This document shows, in pieces, positions 26,593-35,042 of a stretch of DNA of 41,319 nt (position 1 is the stretch's first letter; every line of letters starts with the position of its first letter). The notes under the pieces were generated by a model that was given only the letters and a program-made list of their open reading frames with translations, ran no database searches and was not told where the DNA came from. A program made the position numbers and the translations under genes. The stretch spans positions 1 to 41,319 of the forward strand of contig NZ_KB890647.1 of the NCBI RefSeq assembly GCF_000373185.1, in the 5' to 3' direction. Source of the stretch: Segatella paludivivens DSM 17968 = JCM 13650. GTDB lineage: Bacteria; Bacteroidota; Bacteroidia; Bacteroidales; Bacteroidaceae.

Positions 26593-27996
26593 ATGAAAAA
26601 ATACATCTTATTCTGTCTTTCTCTAATCATCAGTATGGCTGCATTTGGCGGAAACAATTATGCAAAATACTATCAAGGATTACCAAAGCCTATGCAAACA
26701 GTTGTCGCGCCTACAATTCCTGACAATAATGTTTCAATTACAGAATGTGGAGGTATTGGTGACGGAATAACGATGAATACCCTTGCATTCCAAAAAGCAA
26801 TAAGTAAGTTAAGCAAACTTGGAGGAGGACATCTTAATGTTCCTGCGGGAATATATCTCACTGGTTTGATTTCACTCAAAGATAATATCGATCTTCACAT
26901 AGAGCGCAATGCCATGATTCTGCTTTCTCCTGACAAGAAAGATCATTTCAAGACTGAAGACGGAGCGACTGACAACAAACCTACTCCTGGTATCAACGCA
27001 AGCAATCGCAAGAACATATCAATAACTGGTGAAGGCACTATTGACGGTAATGGTAAATGGTGGAGAGTTGTGAAACATTCAAAGGTTAGCGATGCTGAAT
27101 GGAACCAATTTAAGCTACTAGGTGGAACTGTTTCTGCAAACGGAGAACTATGGTATCCATACAACTTAAAAAACTTCGATAATATTGCAAACTCTGCTGA
27201 AGCACAAGAGAACATGCGCACTCACCTTATAAGACTTACAGCATGTGAGAATGTACTCATTCAGGGCGTAACGATACAGAACTCACCTAAGTTCCATATT
27301 GTTCCTCAAAGATGCAATAACGTGATTATAGACGGAGTAACAGTACGCTGTCCCTGGAATGCACAGAATGGGGATGGAATAGACGTTGGCAACTGCAGCA
27401 ACGTTCTTATCATAAACAATACTATTGATGCTGGCGATGACGGTATATGCATGAAAGGTGGTGCTGGAAAGTCTGGACTTGAAAACGGTCCATGCGAAAA
27501 CATCAATATACAGGATAACAAGGTGTATCATGCACATGGAGGATTTGTAATAGGTAGTGAATTTTCTGGTGGAATGAAGAATATCTTTGTGAACAACAAT
27601 ACTTTCAGCGGAACTGATACAGGGCTTCGCTTCAAGAGTGCCATAGGACGTGGAGGAACCACCGAAAACATTTATATCAGCAACATCTATATGAGCGATA
27701 TAAAAGACGACGCAATAGTTTTTGAAACCACCTATTTTGATAATCACGTAGGAAGCAAAAAGCCAGGCATGGCAGTTGCTATGGATTTTGTGCCTAACTT
27801 TGAAGACATTCACATATCAAATGTTATATGCCGTGACGCAAGAAATGGAATAACAGCTCATGGTGAGAAGGGAATGATTCACGACATCACAATCAGCAAT
27901 TCTACAATTTTCTACACCAACAAGGCAAAAGATATTGACACCGATTGTGACATCAAGTTAGACAATGTTAAACTTGTCACATATCCCGCACGTTAA
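26593..27996 (+). CDS. GH28 polygalacturonase-type glycoside hydrolase
   Basis: The 467-aa product has a signal peptide (about 1-19, cleaved after AFG or GG). The rest is a right-handed parallel beta-helix. The four GH28 signatures are present: NGDGID (259-264, with a catalytic Asp), AGDDG (280-284, Asp pair), HGG at 315-317 in place of GHG, and RFK at 346-348. It hydrolyses alpha-1,4-galacturonan or related pectic chains in the periplasm. It stands alone without SusCD genes nearby; the only other carbohydrate enzyme of this type in the window is the two-domain esterase. The 3' end overlaps the convergent dacB-like gene by 4 nt. Confidence 0.92.
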   Translation: MKKYILFCLSLIISMAAFGGNNYAKYYQGLPKPMQTVVAPTIPDNNVSITECGGIGDGITMNTLAFQKAISKLSKLGGGHLNVPAGIYLTGLISLKDNIDLHIERNAMILLSPDKKDHFKTEDGATDNKPTPGINASNRKNISITGEGTIDGNGKWWRVVKHSKVSDAEWNQFKLLGGTVSANGELWYPYNLKNFDNIANSAEAQENMRTHLIRLTACENVLIQGVTIQNSPKFHIVPQRCNNVIIDGVTVRCPWNAQNGDGIDVGNCSNVLIINNTIDAGDDGICMKGGAGKSGLENGPCENINIQDNKVYHAHGGFVIGSEFSGGMKNIFVNNNTFSGTDTGLRFKSAIGRGGTTENIYISNIYMSDIKDDAIVFETTYFDNHVGSKKPGMAVAMDFVPNFEDIHISNVICRDARNGITAHGEKGMIHDITISNSTIFYTNKAKDIDTDCDIKLDNVKLVTYPAR

Positions 27997-29240
27997 TCTT
28001 TATTCTTATTCACGAGTGCTTCGCAAAGACGTTTTTGCAGCACTCGTGCATCAAGCACTGACATTTCGCTGTCTACAATAGAGAATGCCAACAAATGTCC
28101 ATTTCCACCCGTGCAATATCCTGCAAGTGAACTGATACCATAAGGGTGTGAAAGTGTTCCCGTTTTGCCATGTACTAATCCTTTCAATTTAGGACTATTC
28201 ATCTCACTGCGCAAAGTGCCGTCGACTCCTGATATAGAAAGTTCACGCATCAACACTTTATGAATAGGTTTGTGGATATATCCATAGCGCAATACAGCAA
28301 CAAGTACAGCCGGAGAAAGATGATTATGAATACACAATCCGCATCCGTCGTGAACAACAATCGCTTTATTGGTCTGTTTAAGTTCTTGTTTGAGGAACTT
28401 TTTAAGATATTCAACACCTACAACAGTAGGAACTCCCTTTGGATTGATGTGGTGACCGATAGTATATAATAATGATGTAGCCTGAGTGTTTGAACTGTTC
28501 TTCCACATACGTCTGATTACTGGTTCAACAGGACGACGGAAACGGAAAAGACACTTTGAGCCTTTCGGAACTCTAGCAAGCACAACCTGACTATCTGCCA
28601 AATGAATGCCTTGCTTCAGCAATGCTGCCTTCAATGCCTTCATCACCTTTGGAGAACCTTTATAGAACAAGCCATATTTAGAGAACGACAAATCCCAGGG
28701 ATACCAATGCTGTTCGCTCTTTACAGGATCTTTTAAGACAAGGTCGACAACAAGTTTACCGTCAACTTTCTGAATACCCTTCTTTGCCAACTGCTTTGTA
28801 AACATCGCCAAATCAGGTTCATTAAGTTGTGGATCCAGTCCACACTTAAAAGCAATATCGCCATGAAGAGTGCCATTATCTATTTTTCCTCTGGTATAAA
28901 GAGACGTGGCATACATATAATGAGTACCCAACAAATGAAGTCCAGCCACACCACTAAGCAATTTAAGGCATGACGCAACAGGTAATGTCTTGTTTTCATC
29001 ATATCCGTAAACAGGTTTATCTGCTGTAAGGTCATAAACAGAGAAAGCAAAATTACCCTTTGTTCTTGGTTTTGTAGCAAACTCATTCAATTTACTACGC
29101 AAATCCTTGTCTACAGGTATATCTTTTCTCTGAACAGTATTTTCCTTTGCCTTTTTATTATCACCACCCTTACATCCTACGAAAAGAGCCACAGCAAAAG
29201 CCAAAACTATATACTTATTGAACTTATTTATCGGTTTCAT
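27993..29240 (-). CDS. dacB: D-alanyl-D-alanine carboxypeptidase/endopeptidase, PBP4 type (S13)
   Basis: The 415-aa product is a predicted lipoprotein (lipobox ending at C23, FVGC). Penicillin-binding motifs are S90-C-L-K93 (SxxK), S249-S-N251 (SxN) and K359-T-G361. It trims or cuts peptidoglycan cross-links in the periplasm. The usual DGSGLS segment reads DGCGLC (298-303), bringing two cysteines near the active site, which is unusual. It is shorter than E. coli PBP4 (477 aa). A -7 box at 29263-29270 suggests its own promoter, with a leader of about 15-20 nt. Confidence 0.9.
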   Translation of the reverse strand: MKPINKFNKYIVLAFAVALFVGCKGGDNKKAKENTVQRKDIPVDKDLRSKLNEFATKPRTKGNFAFSVYDLTADKPVYGYDENKTLPVASCLKLLSGVAGLHLLGTHYMYATSLYTRGKIDNGTLHGDIAFKCGLDPQLNEPDLAMFTKQLAKKGIQKVDGKLVVDLVLKDPVKSEQHWYPWDLSFSKYGLFYKGSPKVMKALKAALLKQGIHLADSQVVLARVPKGSKCLFRFRRPVEPVIRRMWKNSSNTQATSLLYTIGHHINPKGVPTVVGVEYLKKFLKQELKQTNKAIVVHDGCGLCIHNHLSPAVLVAVLRYGYIHKPIHKVLMRELSISGVDGTLRSEMNSPKLKGLVHGKTGTLSHPYGISSLAGYCTGGNGHLLAFSIVDSEMSVLDARVLQKRLCEALVNKNKD

Positions 29241-29262
29241 TTTCCTTTTCTTTTATGACATG

Positions 29263-29270
29263 CAAAGTTA
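29263..29270 (-). promoter_or_regulatory. -7 box of the dacB-like gene
   Basis: Minus-strand TAACTTTG matches the consensus 22 nt before the ATG; no good -33 TTTG at 19-21 nt. Confidence 0.5.
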
Positions 29271-29335
29271 AACAAATCTTTTCAAACGGGCATTTACAAC
29301 GCATGTAAAAATAGGACAAAATTGCAAAAAAATAG

Positions 29336-30016
29336 TTACCAGATAAGTGCAGCCTTACCAGAACTCACTACAAAGTGAACATCAAGTCCGGCAAAACTCA
29401 TACCGTAAACCTTATCTTTATCATCCTGATATTGTGGACGAGGATCTTCACTTATCACCTCTGTAAGTTCGGCAATCAACTCTTCATTCATTCCTGCTTG
29501 GATAAGCTTTACCCTATCGTCATCAGTGATGGCAACATCCAGTTTTGTCCATTTGTTTCTATCAACAAAACCGCATCTTGCGTTATCATGCGAATCCGCA
29601 TAAGTAACATAAGGTTTAATATCATAAATAGGAGTTCCGTCCATAATGTCTGCTCCGAGAACATGTATTATCGGTCCGTCTTTGTCATCATAATCTATAA
29701 AGTCTATCTTTACAGAAGACAGTCCCAATTTGTTTGGTCTGAAAGGACTACGACTTGCAAACACGCCAACCTTTTCATTACCCCCCAATCTTGGAGGCCT
29801 TACCATAAGACTTGACGAATAATCTTTATTTGCCGAAAACTCCCATATAAGCCAAATATAGTCAAAGCCTTCCATCCCCCTTAAAGCATCAGCGTTTCTA
29901 AATTTTGGCTCAAAAACGATGTATCCTTTGAGGCTTTCAATAATACCGCTTTGTTTGGGAATACCAAATTTAGAATTAAACGGAGAGTGAAAATATGCTA
30001 TTGGCTCTATTGTCAT
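29336..30016 (-). CDS. trmO: tRNA (N6-threonylcarbamoyladenosine37-N6)-methyltransferase TrmO
   Basis: The 226-aa product belongs to the TsaA/YaeB/TrmO family, SAM-dependent enzymes with an all-beta fold that methylate t6A37 of tRNA-Thr. Visible marks are IAYFHSPFNSKFGIPKQ at the start, GFDYIWLIWEF, VGVFASRSPFRPNKLGLS (SAM site) and the C-terminal DPRPQY. The start overlaps the upstream PAP2 gene stop by 4 nt (ATGA), so it is the third gene of an LtaS-like/PAP2/TrmO operon, an odd pairing of lipid and tRNA functions. Confidence 0.93.
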   Translation of the reverse strand: MTIEPIAYFHSPFNSKFGIPKQSGIIESLKGYIVFEPKFRNADALRGMEGFDYIWLIWEFSANKDYSSSLMVRPPRLGGNEKVGVFASRSPFRPNKLGLSSVKIDFIDYDDKDGPIIHVLGADIMDGTPIYDIKPYVTYADSHDNARCGFVDRNKWTKLDVAITDDDRVKLIQAGMNEELIAELTEVISEDPRPQYQDDKDKVYGMSFAGLDVHFVVSSGKAALIW

Positions 30017-30690
30017 ACTCTATAGAAAATAGATGTTATGATTATTATCACAAAAGTTGAAAGTCCAACACATATTGGCACATAAATCTGTTTAAGGTCT
30101 TGTGCATATTTCTTTCCGCTCAGTCGCTGAAATACATAATATACAATAGAAGAGCCAACCAATCCGAACAAAGTACCAATTACGAGATCACCGAAATAAT
30201 GTACACCAAGATACATTCTGCTATAACAGACTATCACAGCCCATACCGCAAGAAAACCAGTCAGCCAATGACGCCGTAGAAGATAAGCCATGAAGAACAC
30301 AAGTCCCCACGTGTTACTTGCGTGTGATGATGGCAAACCGTATCTTCCACCACGATGTCCGTCCACAATGTGCACCATACTACTAATTGGATTTTGCAAG
30401 TTACTTGGTCGTAGACGTGCTGCCCAGGGACGAATGATATGTGAGCTAAAACTATCAGTAAACAGGATTATCACTCCCACAGTAAGCAATATACCAAAAA
30501 CCACTTTTGGCGAGTAGTTGCGCAACATCACGTATAGCAATGATAAATAAAGTGGTACCCAAATCAATCTGCCGCTGACCAACCACATGAACGTGTCCCA
30601 ATACGAATTGTGGCAACCGTTTACGGCAAGGAATATTGAAGTATCAACAGACTTCAGTTCCTGCATAATATCTAGTAATTCAACTATCAT
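30013..30690 (-). CDS. PAP2-family membrane phosphatase
   Basis: The 225-aa product has about five or six membrane helices and the acid-phosphatase motifs of the PAP2 superfamily. These are a Lys/Arg-rich first motif region (RPWAARLRPSN), GLPSSHASN (second motif with the catalytic His) and RMYLGVHYFGD (third motif). Such enzymes dephosphorylate lipid phosphates such as undecaprenyl diphosphate or phosphatidylglycerophosphate at the periplasmic face. The substrate cannot be told from sequence. It is coupled by 4-nt overlaps both to the LtaS-like gene before and to trmO after it. Confidence 0.88.
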   Translation of the reverse strand: MIVELLDIMQELKSVDTSIFLAVNGCHNSYWDTFMWLVSGRLIWVPLYLSLLYVMLRNYSPKVVFGILLTVGVIILFTDSFSSHIIRPWAARLRPSNLQNPISSMVHIVDGHRGGRYGLPSSHASNTWGLVFFMAYLLRRHWLTGFLAVWAVIVCYSRMYLGVHYFGDLVIGTLFGLVGSSIVYYVFQRLSGKKYAQDLKQIYVPICVGLSTFVIIIITSIFYRV

Positions 30691-32507
30691 CTTTTAGAAA
30701 TATCGTCATATAGTTTTTGAAGATATGCTTTTCCACTGTTTAGCAGAAGGCTTTTTCGCTTGCCTTCATTAAGCATTATCTTGTTTGATGTGTTATCATA
30801 TATAATATGATTGTCGGCTGTCGCCATTCCCCATGCATCTGGAACTGTGAAGAATGCGAAGTGTGGAGCTTTTGCGTCAAGCATATCCTTACTGAACTTT
30901 ATGTCAGAATGGTTCAGTTTCAACTGTCCTAGCAAAGTAGCTGCTATATCTTGCTGCGAACCATATACATTTATCTTTTGTGGTGAGTCTATCGCTCCAC
31001 CAAGCCAAATCATAGGAATCTGGTATCGTTTAATCTCAAAATTACTAATACCCTCAGGATAACATCCCAAATGATCAGGAACAAGGATAACTAATGACTT
31101 CTTCCAGCGTCCGCTTTTCTTCAGGAATGAAATAAAGTTTCCAACACTGTTGTCTGCATAAGCAAAAGCATTGAGCACCTTGTTACCCAACTTATGATAT
31201 GGCACGTCAAAAGGCTCGTGCGAACTACTTGTCTGCAACACTCTCATCATTGGCTGCTTAGTCTGCTTCTCTGTCTTTAAGTCTTTTTCCAATCTATTAA
31301 ATACAAGATGATCTGGCACACCCCATTTGCCTAGTCTTTCATTAATAGGGAAATCAACGTCAGCAACGATATCGGCAAAACCCATACTAGTAAGGTACGA
31401 GCGCATATTTGTAAAGTCGGCATCACCCCCATAGTAATATTTGAGACCATATCCAACCTTACCCAACTTTTTTGATATAGAAGGTAGATCGTTTGTCTTC
31501 TTTGGATATTTCATCAAACTCATTGTTGGCTGTGCAGGATATCCGCTTAATATAGCCAACGTGCCACGATCAGTTCTAAAACTGTTGGCATAGAAGTTGG
31601 TGAAATATATACCTTCGTTCTTTAGTTTGTTTATATTCGGCAGTGCATTGGTTTTCATCACGGCTTCAGAGAAGCTCTCCATGATTACGATATACACATC
31701 TGGTCGGTCATTATTAATCACCTCTTTTGTGGAATCGCTCTTTGTATAAATCATTTTGGCAAAGAGCTTATCAGCCTTCTTACCGCCCATAAATCTATAT
31801 TGTTCAGCGAAATCTTCCTGATGACTCAAACTCTCCATGATACTGAAAAAAGGATTTACCGCTGCATGATTCAGTTTCATATCAGTGCTGAAATATACTT
31901 CTCCGGTATTCATAGCCGAAACCGTGATACCACCACGAATAGGCAAAAACAAAAGTCCTACCAATACAGTCATCAACACGGTACTCTTCACCCTATATGC
32001 TCCACTTCCGAGTGGTTTTTTATCCCTTTCAAGGAAAGTCCAGCGCAAGGCATAGAATATGCCAACGGCTATTGCCAATGCCAATAATACACCAAAGATA
32101 ACAGTAACCACACTCACACTTGCAACGGCGTCAGAAGGTGACGAGAAGAAATAAAACAGCGGTGTTGAATCCAATGGAAATCCCCAGTATTCATACAACG
32201 CTATATTCAGGCAAAACGTAAGAGAAATAAACAGTGCCACTATTCCCATATATACGTGTCCTATCCATTTCAGTACATTACTCCTTGTCCATATAGCTGC
32301 TATAAGCAGCAATCCAGGTAATACGCAAAGATAGCCCGACATGGATAAATCAAGTGGTAACCCATGAAGCATTACTCTAAACCATTCTATAACGCCAACG
32401 TCAGAGAAACGCTTATAATAAGCCAACATAAAAAGTGGTTTCTGGATAAGGAACAATCCCACCAGAACCATATATAACTTGATAAATTTCAGTATTCTAA
32501 TTTTCAT
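30687..32507 (-). CDS. LtaS-like phosphoglycerol transferase / sulfatase-fold membrane enzyme
   Basis: The 606-aa product has five N-terminal membrane helices (about 8-30, 45-72, 83-105, 128-155, 175-195). A periplasmic alkaline-phosphatase-fold domain follows (about 265-600). Metal-site residues are suggested by E277 (VIMESFS), T312 in SFRTDRG (nucleophile), SSSHEPF and LVPDHLG. Relatives transfer phosphoglycerol or phosphoethanolamine to glycolipids or glycans. In a Gram-negative Bacteroidete it probably decorates a surface lipid or glycan. It leads an operon with PAP2 and trmO; a -7 box lies 48 nt upstream. Confidence 0.85.
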   Translation of the reverse strand: MKIRILKFIKLYMVLVGLFLIQKPLFMLAYYKRFSDVGVIEWFRVMLHGLPLDLSMSGYLCVLPGLLLIAAIWTRSNVLKWIGHVYMGIVALFISLTFCLNIALYEYWGFPLDSTPLFYFFSSPSDAVASVSVVTVIFGVLLALAIAVGIFYALRWTFLERDKKPLGSGAYRVKSTVLMTVLVGLLFLPIRGGITVSAMNTGEVYFSTDMKLNHAAVNPFFSIMESLSHQEDFAEQYRFMGGKKADKLFAKMIYTKSDSTKEVINNDRPDVYIVIMESFSEAVMKTNALPNINKLKNEGIYFTNFYANSFRTDRGTLAILSGYPAQPTMSLMKYPKKTNDLPSISKKLGKVGYGLKYYYGGDADFTNMRSYLTSMGFADIVADVDFPINERLGKWGVPDHLVFNRLEKDLKTEKQTKQPMMRVLQTSSSHEPFDVPYHKLGNKVLNAFAYADNSVGNFISFLKKSGRWKKSLVILVPDHLGCYPEGISNFEIKRYQIPMIWLGGAIDSPQKINVYGSQQDIAATLLGQLKLNHSDIKFSKDMLDAKAPHFAFFTVPDAWGMATADNHIIYDNTSNKIMLNEGKRKSLLLNSGKAYLQKLYDDISKR

Positions 32508-32554
32508 TTATGCGTTCAAAATGCCGTATTATATGTCTATCCTGCATTTAGTGG

Positions 32555-32562
32555 CAAAGGTA
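32555..32562 (-). promoter_or_regulatory. -7 box of the LtaS-like operon
   Basis: Minus-strand TACCTTTG matches TAnnTTTG 47 nt before the ATG; a TTTG occurs 15 nt upstream, closer than ideal. A small hairpin CTGTGC (32595-32600) / GCACAG (32605-32610) lies further upstream without a T-run. Confidence 0.5.
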
Positions 32563-32689
32563 CATAAATATAACTTCCAAATACTTAAACAGCACTGTGC
32601 TTTTGCACAGATTAACATTTGTAAGAAACTATAAACAAGTATGTCGTTTTTTATAACATTCAGGTGACAAACTGAGTTAAAATTCATCA

Positions 32690-33460
32690 TTAGAATCTAA
32701 CTAAGCCGGCACATCCTGCCCCATTGCCATCATAATATGGCATAGCAACAAATTGCATACTACGTTTCTTTTTCATGCAATCTGCATTCTTGAATATTTT
32801 AGGATAAAGCCAATACGAGAATTTAGTACTCAATATACCAATACCTGCACCAGCCAAGATATCATTCAACCAATGTCTATTGTTATACATTCTAAAGAAT
32901 CCAGTTCCTGCTGCCACTGCATATCCAGCTACGCCAATCCATGGTGACACATTCTTATATTCCTGATATAAAAATTCTGCGCCCATAAAAGCCATAGCCG
33001 TATGACCTGAAGGAAAAGAATTATTTGTTGTTCCATCAGGACGCATCTCTTTGATTGTATGTTTCATTGTATTTGATACGATGCCCATCATAATAGCTGA
33101 CATAGCTAATATCATTGTTCTATCTTTAAAGTCATGAACACCTTTTATTCCACAAAGGTTCAGTCCGTAGACAGACAATGCCGGCACATATTGTGAATAG
33201 TCATCAATACTAAATTTAGAATCAATGCCCTCTCGAAGTTCTTCGTTTATTTCATGGTTTTGATGATTCAACCAATCACTTCCAATGCTCAATATTCCTA
33301 CACCTAGACAAACAGTAGGAACTATAAAATGCTTTAGTTTTAAATCATGTGTGTTATCAACATATACAGTTTTTGCGCTGCTGTATTCCAGACTGTCATT
33401 CTGTGCTATAGCCTTGCATGTTGTCACACAGCTAATCAACAACATTAATAATATCTTCAT
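32690..33460 (-). CDS. Periplasmic PAP2-family phosphatase
   Basis: The 256-aa product has a signal peptide (MKILLMLLISCVTTCKAIAQ). The PAP2 motifs are KEMRPDGTTNNSFPSGH (first and second motif, catalytic His) and RMYNNRHWLND (third). Hydrophobic segments around 50-65, 110-128 and 150-215 suggest membrane association. Secreted PAP2 proteins of this layout in Bacteroidetes include lipid A phosphatases (LpxE/LpxF-like) and other lipid phosphatases; I cannot choose between them. It is separated by 180 nt from the LtaS-like gene and probably has its own promoter (minus-strand TACTTTTG at 33483-33490). Confidence 0.85.
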   Translation of the reverse strand: MKILLMLLISCVTTCKAIAQNDSLEYSSAKTVYVDNTHDLKLKHFIVPTVCLGVGILSIGSDWLNHQNHEINEELREGIDSKFSIDDYSQYVPALSVYGLNLCGIKGVHDFKDRTMILAMSAIMMGIVSNTMKHTIKEMRPDGTTNNSFPSGHTAMAFMGAEFLYQEYKNVSPWIGVAGYAVAAGTGFFRMYNNRHWLNDILAGAGIGILSTKFSYWLYPKIFKNADCMKKKRSMQFVAMPYYDGNGAGCAGLVRF

Positions 33461-33482
33461 ACCTAAATAATTAATTCGGTTA

Positions 33483-33490
33483 CAAAAGTA
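33483..33490 (-). promoter_or_regulatory. -7 box of the secreted PAP2 gene
   Basis: Minus-strand TACTTTTG fits TAnnTTTG, 22 nt before the ATG; no -33 TTTG at the proper distance. Confidence 0.45.
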
Positions 33491-33534
33491 ATATTAAATT
33501 TTTAAAAAACATGCAATAGTATATAATTTAGCAC

Positions 33535-33542
33535 TACCTTTG
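33535..33542 (+). promoter_or_regulatory. -7 box of the EamA gene
   Basis: TACCTTTG matches the consensus and excludes the upstream ATG at 33540 as a start, placing translation at 33606. Confidence 0.6.
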
Positions 33543-33605
33543 CATCAAATTATCTTTAAAACAGATAATTTCCTAACTAATAAGAAGGGAACAAGATATA
33601 AAAAT

Positions 33606-34019
33606 ATGTGGAAATATTATGCTTTATTGTCAGCATGCTTTGCTGCACTGACTGCAATTTTTGCTAAAGTCGGAGTCAAGGATATTAATTCTGATTTAGC
33701 TACCGCCATCCGAACCACGATAATATTGTTTATTACCTGGGGAATAGTTGTTATCGGCAATCATTTTGGAGAGATGAAACAGATTACAAGCCATACTTGG
33801 ATCTTTCTTATTCTGTCTGGTGCTGCAACAGGACTCTCATGGCTTTTCTACTTCAAGGCACTACAAAACGGAAATGTGTCACAAGTAGCCCCTATTGATA
33901 AACTCAGTGTCGTAATAACAATAATACTCTCTTTTATTATATTGAAAGAACCTGTAACATTGAAAGTCATTCTAGGTGCATTGTTTATCTCCGCCGGCAG
34001 CTTAATCATGTTATTATAA
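33606..34019 (+). CDS. EamA-domain membrane protein (half-size DMT transporter)
   Basis: The 137-aa product contains one EamA repeat. About five hydrophobic helices (YYALLSACFAALTAIFA, ATAIRTTIILFITWGIVVI, TWIFLILSGAATGLSWLFYF, LSVVITIILSFIILK, VILGALFISAGSLIML) include the repeat signature ALQNGNVSQVAPIDKLS. Single-repeat members probably dimerise to form a drug/metabolite-type transporter in the inner membrane; substrate unknown. I start at ATG 33606, since the longer frame from 33540 overlaps the -7 box and carries no hydrophobic sequence. Confidence 0.85.
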   Translation: MWKYYALLSACFAALTAIFAKVGVKDINSDLATAIRTTIILFITWGIVVIGNHFGEMKQITSHTWIFLILSGAATGLSWLFYFKALQNGNVSQVAPIDKLSVVITIILSFIILKEPVTLKVILGALFISAGSLIMLL

Positions 34020-34083
34020 TTCTTATCGCTGAAGCCGAACATCAGCCAAGCAATAGCATATAAACTTATTACTTCCATTGCTC

Positions 34084-34108
34084 TGTGCCATAATCAAAAT
34101 ATGGCACA
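34084..34108. other. Hairpin between convergent EamA and RND-adaptor genes
   Basis: A perfect 9-bp stem, TGTGCCATA (34084-34092) with TATGGCACA (34100-34108), has a 7-nt loop. There is no T-run on either strand, so its role as a terminator is uncertain. Confidence 0.4.
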
Positions 34109-34136
34109 AAACAATGAAGACATCAATTCACTTACT

Positions 34137-35042
34137 TCATTCAATGGTACCTGTCACAAACATATCCGGTAACAACTTTGATTCTGGTTGCTTGATAATC
34201 TTTGCATGAACAGTGATTGATTTAGAACCATCGTCAAATGTAGAATTAATATCGTAGATACGTGCACGAAACTTAACCATTGGACTATTTGTCAGCGATA
34301 CATTCACTATCTGTCCTATACGCACTTTTGGCAAGTCTTTCTCAAAAGCCTTCATGTCGCAATGCAGATTTACATTGTTAACAACGGTCATCAACGATGT
34401 TGTCATATCTACATAACTACCCATACTGATATTGATTTTACCCACAATTCCGCTGATTGGCGAACTCACTGGTATCAGTGTTGTGATACGCCCCAACGAT
34501 ACCGACGATGGATTCACGCCCAACTGTCTCAGTTGTCTGCCAATACCTAGCACACTTGCGTTTGCCATAGCATAAGCAGCCTCTGCCTGCTGAAGAGTTT
34601 TCTGAACACCTGCCCCCTGACTTGTAAGAGTTATCTGGCGATTTAGTTCCAGTCGTGCAGCTGAGCGTTCACTCACTGCGGCTATATATTGACGTTGCAG
34701 AGCCACAACCTCTGTGTTTTCTATATAAGCAACAATCTGCCCACGCCCTACTCGATATCCTTCTCGTGTAAGTATTCTTCGCACCACTCCACCTGCTATT
34801 GGTGAGATATCAGCACGATTCTGCGGATCCAATGCCAGTTTACCCGTCATCCTCACGCTATTGCTTGTCTTATTTATATCCGGAGCCTGATCTGCATCTG
34901 CCGATTCTTTCTCTTCCGTAGCCTCGTCATCAGCTTTTTCTGTCTTAGCCTTTTCGCTAACACCTTCCTTCTTACCATTTCCACATGATGCCAACACTGC
35001 TATTGCAAAAAGCATCACTATATATCTACTCATTTTTTTCAT
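34137..35042 (-). CDS. RND efflux periplasmic adaptor (CusB/CzcB-like), C-terminally short
   Basis: The 301-aa product is a predicted lipoprotein (lipobox ASC, C20). A Lys/Glu/Asp-rich linker (22-60) is followed by the barrel-sandwich/lipoyl half (VRMTGKLALDP... ISPIAGGVVRRIL), an alpha-hairpin (about 115-185), the second lipoyl half (PVSSPISGIVGKI) and a beta-barrel domain ending LLPDMFVTGTIE. Family members normally continue for about 80-100 residues with a membrane-proximal domain; here a stop codon comes first. The tripartite pump context (CusA-like and TolC-like genes directly upstream, 4-nt overlap) is intact. The shortening may be a recent frameshift. Confidence 0.82.
   Translation of the reverse strand: MKKMSRYIVMLFAIAVLASCGNGKKEGVSEKAKTEKADDEATEEKESADADQAPDINKTSNSVRMTGKLALDPQNRADISPIAGGVVRRILTREGYRVGRGQIVAYIENTEVVALQRQYIAAVSERSAARLELNRQITLTSQGAGVQKTLQQAEAAYAMANASVLGIGRQLRQLGVNPSSVSLGRITTLIPVSSPISGIVGKINISMGSYVDMTTSLMTVVNNVNLHCDMKAFEKDLPKVRIGQIVNVSLTNSPMVKFRARIYDINSTFDDGSKSITVHAKIIKQPESKLLPDMFVTGTIE

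Noticed and set aside
27283..27813. Minus-strand open frame of 176 codons
   Set aside because: Antisense to the GH28 gene, no motif or plausible start region.
29283..29310. Small inverted repeat TTTACA/TGTAAA upstream of the dacB-like gene
   Set aside because: Six-base arms in AT-rich DNA without a T-run; not distinguishable from chance.
33848..34078. Minus-strand frame after the short RND adaptor, considered as its lost C-terminus
   Set aside because: It overlaps the EamA gene antisense and its sequence does not resemble the missing adaptor domain; only the few codons directly after the adaptor stop remain as a possible remnant.
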